From contig NZ_JAFLQZ010000006.1 in NCBI RefSeq assembly GCF_017313265.1, positions 186,001 through 250,000 on the forward strand: a stretch of 64,000 bases of DNA. The letters run 5' to 3'. Made by a program: the position numbers and the translations under genes. Below, piece after piece: positions 60,437 to 64,000 of the stretch (position 1 is its first letter; every line of letters starts with the position of its first letter). The stretch is from Hymenobacter telluris (GTDB lineage: Bacteria > Bacteroidota > Bacteroidia > Cytophagales > Hymenobacteraceae). The notes below the pieces were generated by a model. The model was not told the origin of the DNA. It searched no databases and worked only from the letters and a program-made list of their open reading frames with translations.

Positions 60437-61090
60437 ATGCACGCCGACACCTACCGACACCGCGGCCAACGCCGCACCCTCGTAGAAGAGCTCCGCCGTA
60501 AAGGCATCCGCGACGAGCGGGTGCTAGAGGCACTGCTAGTTGTGCCGCGCCACGCTTTTTTTGAAACGGCTTTTCAGGCTCATGCTTACCAGGACAAGGC
60601 CTTCCCGATTGGTGAGGGCCAGACGATTTCGCAGCCCTACACCGTAGCCTACCAAACGGCTTTGCTGGCTCCCGAACCCCAGCACCGAGTACTGGAAGTG
60701 GGTACCGGCTCGGGCTACCAGTGCTGCGTGCTGCTGGAGCTGACACCGCACGTATTCAGCATCGAGTACCAGCCCGTGCTGTTTGAGCGCACCCGGCGGC
60801 GGCTGGCGCACCTGCACCGCGCGGCTCACTTGTTTTGTGGCGACGGCTCCCTGGGTTTGCCCGACCACGCGCCTTTCGACCGGATACTGGTAACGGCTGG
60901 CTCCCCAACCCTACCCCGCCCCCTGCTGCGGCAGCTGCGGGTGGGCGGCTGCCTGGTAATTCCGGTGGGCGATGCGCAGGTGCAGCGCATGATACGCGTA
61001 ACGCGGGTGAGCGAAGAGGAATTTACGCGCGAAGAGTTCGAGGAATTCCGCTTCGTGCCATTGCTGGGCCGGGCCGGCTGGGCCGGCTAG
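60437..61090 (+). CDS. pcm: Protein-L-isoaspartate O-methyltransferase
   Basis: A 217-residue methyltransferase with DERVLEALLVVPRHAFFE, AYQDKAFPIGEGQTISQPYT and the AdoMet motif VLEVGTGSGYQ, then DRILVTAGSPTLP. It repairs isoaspartyl residues in damaged proteins. It is divergent from the glycosylphosphotransferase gene. Confidence 0.93.
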   Translation: MHADTYRHRGQRRTLVEELRRKGIRDERVLEALLVVPRHAFFETAFQAHAYQDKAFPIGEGQTISQPYTVAYQTALLAPEPQHRVLEVGTGSGYQCCVLLELTPHVFSIEYQPVLFERTRRRLAHLHRAAHLFCGDGSLGLPDHAPFDRILVTAGSPTLPRPLLRQLRVGGCLVIPVGDAQVQRMIRVTRVSEEEFTREEFEEFRFVPLLGRAGWAG

Positions 61091-61286
61091 CCTGCGCTGC
61101 GCAAGTAGCTGGTTGTAACAAGCAAAACCTGCGTTCAGGCAAAATATTATCTGCCTGTATTGTAACTTGTCGGACCATACTGCATTCTGCTTGGTATATA
61201 CTTGGCCCGCAAGTATTCACGCTGCCTTTGCTGTAATCACCACCTTCTATTTTCCTTCTTTTTCTTCCACCTCTTTTCCAGTTTAA

Positions 61287-63500
61287 ATGCCACTTAGACA
61301 ACTACTCAACTACTTGCTGCTTATAGCCGTGCTTGGCTTCGGAAGCCGGCCGGCTGCCGCCCAGCAGCTCCGGACGCTGTATCCGGAACAGCGCTACGGC
61401 TTCCGCTGCGCCTCCGACAGTATGCAGCAGGTGCAATGGCGGCAAAACCCAGCCGCCGAGCAGCAGTACCGCGCCTTTCTGCGCCAAACGGCTATGCTAT
61501 CGGCGGCCGACCAAGCTCGTATTCTGGCCCAACCTGATGTAACAGTGCCGGTAGTAGTGCACATCATTCATACCGGTACCGCCAACAACATCTCGGATGC
61601 CCAAGTGAATGATGCTATCCGCATCCTCAACGAGGACTACAGCAAAACCAACCCGGATACCAGTTCAGTAATTGCCGCTTTCCAGCCCATCTACGCTAAT
61701 ATCGGCTTCCGCTTTCGGCTAGCGAAGAAGGATCCTGACGGCAACTGCACCACTGGCATCACCCGCACCTATTCTAGCCTGACCTCCTCGGCCAGCGACA
61801 ATGTGAAGAGCCTGATCCGGTGGGACACCAACCGCTACCTCAACATCTGGGTGGTTGACAACATTGCCAGCGGTGCGGGTGGCTACGCCTACCTGCCTTG
61901 CCCACCTACTGGTATTGATGGCATTGTAATTCGCAACTCACAGTTTGCCAGCATTGGCCGCTCTTGTGGTTCCAACTTCTGCAACCGCTCCCTGACCCAC
62001 GAGGTAGGCCACTACTTCGGCTTGCCGCACACCTGGGGTGGCACCAATACGCCGGGCATGGCTTCCAACTGTGGCCTCGACGACGGCATTGCTGATACGC
62101 CCAATACGTCGGGTGTAGGCTCGGGCTGCCCCGTTAGTACATACCGCCCCTGCAACCCCAACAGCACCACCGGCTCCAGCACGCCCAACAACAACCCCAA
62201 CGGTATTCTGGCCAACGTGCAGAACTACATGGACTACGCTACATGCGCCCTGATGTTCACGACCGGTCAGAAAACGGTGATGCGCGCTTCGCTCTTGCTT
62301 ACCTGCCGCGCTACGCTGGTATCGGCCGCCAACCTGAACGATACCGGTACCAACGACGGCTACATTGCCGTACCATGCGCCCCAGTGGCCGCATTCCAAA
62401 GCACCACGCCGTCGGTGTGCGAGGGAGGCACAGTAACTTACACCGATTACTCGTATAACTACACCTTCAACGCGGCTAACACCCAGTTCGACTGGCGCTT
62501 TGCTGGCGGCCAGCCAGCTACCAGCACCCAGCGCAACCCTACTGTTACGTATCCTACTGCTGGCAGCTACGATGCTACCCTGATTGTTATCACCCCTGCC
62601 GGCCGCGACACGCTCACCCTCACGCAGTTAGTGCGCGTACAGGGCCCAAATTCCGGCGAGCGGGCTCCGCTTGTCGAGTCGTTTGAAAATGCCGACTTCC
62701 CGCAGAGCAACCCCGCAGCGCCTATCCGCAACTGGCAAATTTCCACCTCGCTGCCCGGTGGCCAAGGCCTCACGTGGGAACGGGCAACTGGCGTAGCCAG
62801 CAATGGCAGCGCATTCTTGCAGGTGCGCAACAACTTCCTGCCCACGGGTACCGTGAGCACCCTCACCTCGCCCAACATCAACCTAAGCAATATTTCGGGC
62901 ACGGCTACTCTGCTCTTCGACCGGGCCTTCGCCCTGCGGACCACGGCCTCCAACGAGCAACTGCTGGTATCGTACAGTACCGACTGCGGCGTTACCTGGC
63001 TGACCTTGCAAGCCTACAATGCTACCGCCCTCAGCACCCGCGGCTCGAATCCGCAGATTGGCTTTGTGCCAACTGCCGCTGATTGGCAGACTCTGTCGCT
63101 ACCGTTGCCTAGCACTGTACAGCGTGCGCAGCGTTTCCAGCTGCGGTTGGAGGACATCAGCACGGGCGGTAACCCACTCTACATCGACAACCTGCGCATT
63201 CTGGACCCGCTGGGCATCCAGGATGCGGAAATGGCGCGTCGGGGCATCAGCGTATACCCTAACCCATTAACTGCTGAAACGGCCGTACATTTCACTCTCA
63301 CGGGCACCGAGCGCGCTCAGGTTCGCCTCACCGACCTACTGGGCCGCGAGGTAACTCGCACGGCGCTTAAATCCTACGGGGCTGGTGCGCAGTCTATCCG
63401 CCTGCAAGCCTCTAACGGGGCGGCCTTGCCGGCTGGCGTATACATGGTACAGCTGACTATTGGCGAGAAAACTTTCACAACGAAAGTGCTGGTGCAATAG
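61287..63500 (+). CDS. Secreted M43-type zinc metalloprotease with T9SS sorting domain
   Basis: A 737-residue protein with a signal peptide (LLLIAVLGFGSRPAAA). The metalloprotease (about 85-350) carries THEVGHYFGLPHTW, the HExxH motif of pappalysin-type enzymes. A PKD-type domain (about 365-450) and a jelly-roll region follow. The last 75 residues (VYPNPLTAETAVHFTLTG, then AGVYMVQLTIGEK) are a type A sorting domain for type IX secretion. It should be exported over the outer membrane. The machinery is known only from Bacteroidota, so it marks the host. Confidence 0.92.
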   Translation: MPLRQLLNYLLLIAVLGFGSRPAAAQQLRTLYPEQRYGFRCASDSMQQVQWRQNPAAEQQYRAFLRQTAMLSAADQARILAQPDVTVPVVVHIIHTGTANNISDAQVNDAIRILNEDYSKTNPDTSSVIAAFQPIYANIGFRFRLAKKDPDGNCTTGITRTYSSLTSSASDNVKSLIRWDTNRYLNIWVVDNIASGAGGYAYLPCPPTGIDGIVIRNSQFASIGRSCGSNFCNRSLTHEVGHYFGLPHTWGGTNTPGMASNCGLDDGIADTPNTSGVGSGCPVSTYRPCNPNSTTGSSTPNNNPNGILANVQNYMDYATCALMFTTGQKTVMRASLLLTCRATLVSAANLNDTGTNDGYIAVPCAPVAAFQSTTPSVCEGGTVTYTDYSYNYTFNAANTQFDWRFAGGQPATSTQRNPTVTYPTAGSYDATLIVITPAGRDTLTLTQLVRVQGPNSGERAPLVESFENADFPQSNPAAPIRNWQISTSLPGGQGLTWERATGVASNGSAFLQVRNNFLPTGTVSTLTSPNINLSNISGTATLLFDRAFALRTTASNEQLLVSYSTDCGVTWLTLQAYNATALSTRGSNPQIGFVPTAADWQTLSLPLPSTVQRAQRFQLRLEDISTGGNPLYIDNLRILDPLGIQDAEMARRGISVYPNPLTAETAVHFTLTGTERAQVRLTDLLGREVTRTALKSYGAGAQSIRLQASNGAALPAGVYMVQLTIGEKTFTTKVLVQ

Positions 63501-63520
63501 CCTTGCTTTTTACTACTACT

Positions 63521-63555
63521 AACGCCCCGGTGCCCAATGGTGCCGGGGCGTTTTT
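63521..63555 (+). terminator. Terminator after the metalloprotease
   Basis: Stem CGCCCCGGTGCC (63523-63534), loop CAAT, and GGTGCCGGGGCG (63539-63550), followed by T5. Confidence 0.88.
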
Positions 63556-63655
63556 GTTGACTGACTAGGTGTAGCTGAGTGGCCGGCCGCTGAGTGGAGC
63601 GAAACTGGTAATGATGCGCTCCGCAACAATTCCCCGATTAAGCGAACCGTCGTTC

Positions 63656-63663
63656 TATCTTTG
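63656..63663 (+). promoter_or_regulatory. -7 box of a Bacteroidota promoter
   Basis: TATCTTTG at about 63,656-63,663 fits TAnnTTTG and lies 30 bases before the thioesterase ATG. A clear -33 element is not seen. Confidence 0.5.
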
Positions 63664-63692
63664 CACCCTTACTTTCTCCGAGATTTTTCTGC

Positions 63693-64000
63693 ATGATGCG
63701 TAAACAAAGGCCCGTCAAAGACTCGTTCGTGATAATGACCGAACTGGTATTACCCAACGACACCAACACGCTCAACAACCTGATGGGGGGCCGCATGATG
63801 CACCTCATGGACATTGCCGCCGCCATTGCCGCCCAAAAGCACTCCAACCGCATTGTGGTAACGGCTTCGGTTGATAACGTGTCGTTTCGGGATGCTATTC
63901 GGCTGGGCAACGTCGTGACGTTGCAGGCGCAGGTGACCCGGGCCTTCAGCTCCAGCATGGAAGTGCACATCGATGTGTGGGCCGAGGACATTCCGAGCGG
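63693..64000 (+). CDS. Acyl-CoA thioesterase (hotdog fold), cut by window edge
   Basis: The first 102 codons of a YciA-type thioesterase: TELVLPNDTNTLNNLMGGRM, HLMDIAAAIAAQKHSNRIVV and VDNVSFRDAIRLGNVV. It hydrolyses acyl-CoA. The frame is open at the right edge. A second Met directly after the first leaves the start open by three bases. Confidence 0.9.
   Translation, partial: MMRKQRPVKDSFVIMTELVLPNDTNTLNNLMGGRMMHLMDIAAAIAAQKHSNRIVVTASVDNVSFRDAIRLGNVVTLQAQVTRAFSSSMEVHIDVWAEDIPS

Noticed and set aside
1..64000. CRISPR arrays, reverse transcriptase-type diversity systems, rRNA genes and complete insertion sequences
   Set aside because: No regular spacer repeats, no RT gene, no rRNA and no transposase were seen on either strand.

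Overview
The window joins two kinds of DNA. Positions 1 to about 39,700 are a prophage-like mobile element whose left end lies outside the window. Positions about 39,800 to 64,000 are the chromosome of a member of the Bacteroidota, most like Hymenobacter or a close relative in the Cytophagales. The evidence for the host is a metalloprotease with a type IX secretion C-terminal sorting domain, TAnnTTTG-type promoter boxes, a fused E1 alpha/beta 2-oxoacid dehydrogenase, an OMP85-type lipoprotein and a RIFT-barrel rhamnogalacturonan lyase-like protein. The element carries a Bacteroidota-type tyrosine integrase at its right edge (38,461-39,669). Its virion genes, however, form a P22-like short-tailed phage set with strong Shine-Dalgarno sites and sigma70-like promoters, which look proteobacterial. 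I read it as a temperate podovirus-like element with a mosaic history.

Layout of the element: (1) 1-1,830, a restriction-modification pair: a C5-cytosine methyltransferase, cut by the window edge, and a NotI-family endonuclease. (2) 1,968-2,714, an excisionase-like HTH protein and a partner. (3) 5,768 leftward to 2,711, a recombination operon: small membrane protein, unknown, Rad52-like annealing protein, GapR-like protein, SSB, Gp157, NinB-like and HNH/Ref-like proteins. (4) 5,943-8,536 rightward, RusA, tRNA-Trp (opposite strand), MT-A70 methyltransferase, a DUF1376 replication protein and a deeply overlapping helicase-loader-like gene. (5) 10,009-26,797, small terminase candidate, large terminase, portal, SGNH hydrolase, scaffold, coat, P22 gp4- and gp10-like tail factors, ejection proteins, tail fibre and holin candidate. 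(6) 26,778-27,737, SAR endolysin, inner spanin and overlapping outer-spanin lipoprotein. (7) a frameshifted HNH gene. (8) 28,004-31,034, a DNA mobilization module: relaxase, MobC-like protein, a candidate oriT and a VirD4/TraG-type coupling protein. (9) 37,030 leftward to 30,997, an accessory operon with Nmad5-like, HTH, ArdC-like and Lar-like proteins and an ATPase. (10) two small membrane proteins, a small unknown protein and the integrase.

The most interesting feature is the combination of a full short-tailed virion programme with a relaxase, an accessory protein and a coupling protein, but no type IV channel genes in the window. Such an element could spread both as a virion and by being mobilized through another element's conjugation channel. 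Modification and anti-restriction genes (C5 methyltransferase, MT-A70, Nmad5-like, ArdC-like, Lar-like) fit a broad-range traveller. Three leftward promoters share a palindromic site (ARGCC-N5-GGCCT) next to TTGACA -35 boxes, which suggests one common repressor for three operons.

The chromosome side holds ordinary genes: an FAD-dependent oxidoreductase, a CoA-binding protein, a rhamnogalacturonan lyase-like pair, an ECF sigma factor with a membrane partner and a beta-barrel protein, a TrmH-type methyltransferase, an OMP85-like protein, the E1 fusion, GNAT, HemF, PAP2, a lipoprotein, riboflavin synthase, a polyprenyl glycosylphosphotransferase, Pcm, the T9SS metalloprotease and a truncated thioesterase. 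It also carries several families of small palindromic repeats. One AT-rich copy lies in frame inside the E1 gene and adds about 38 residues.
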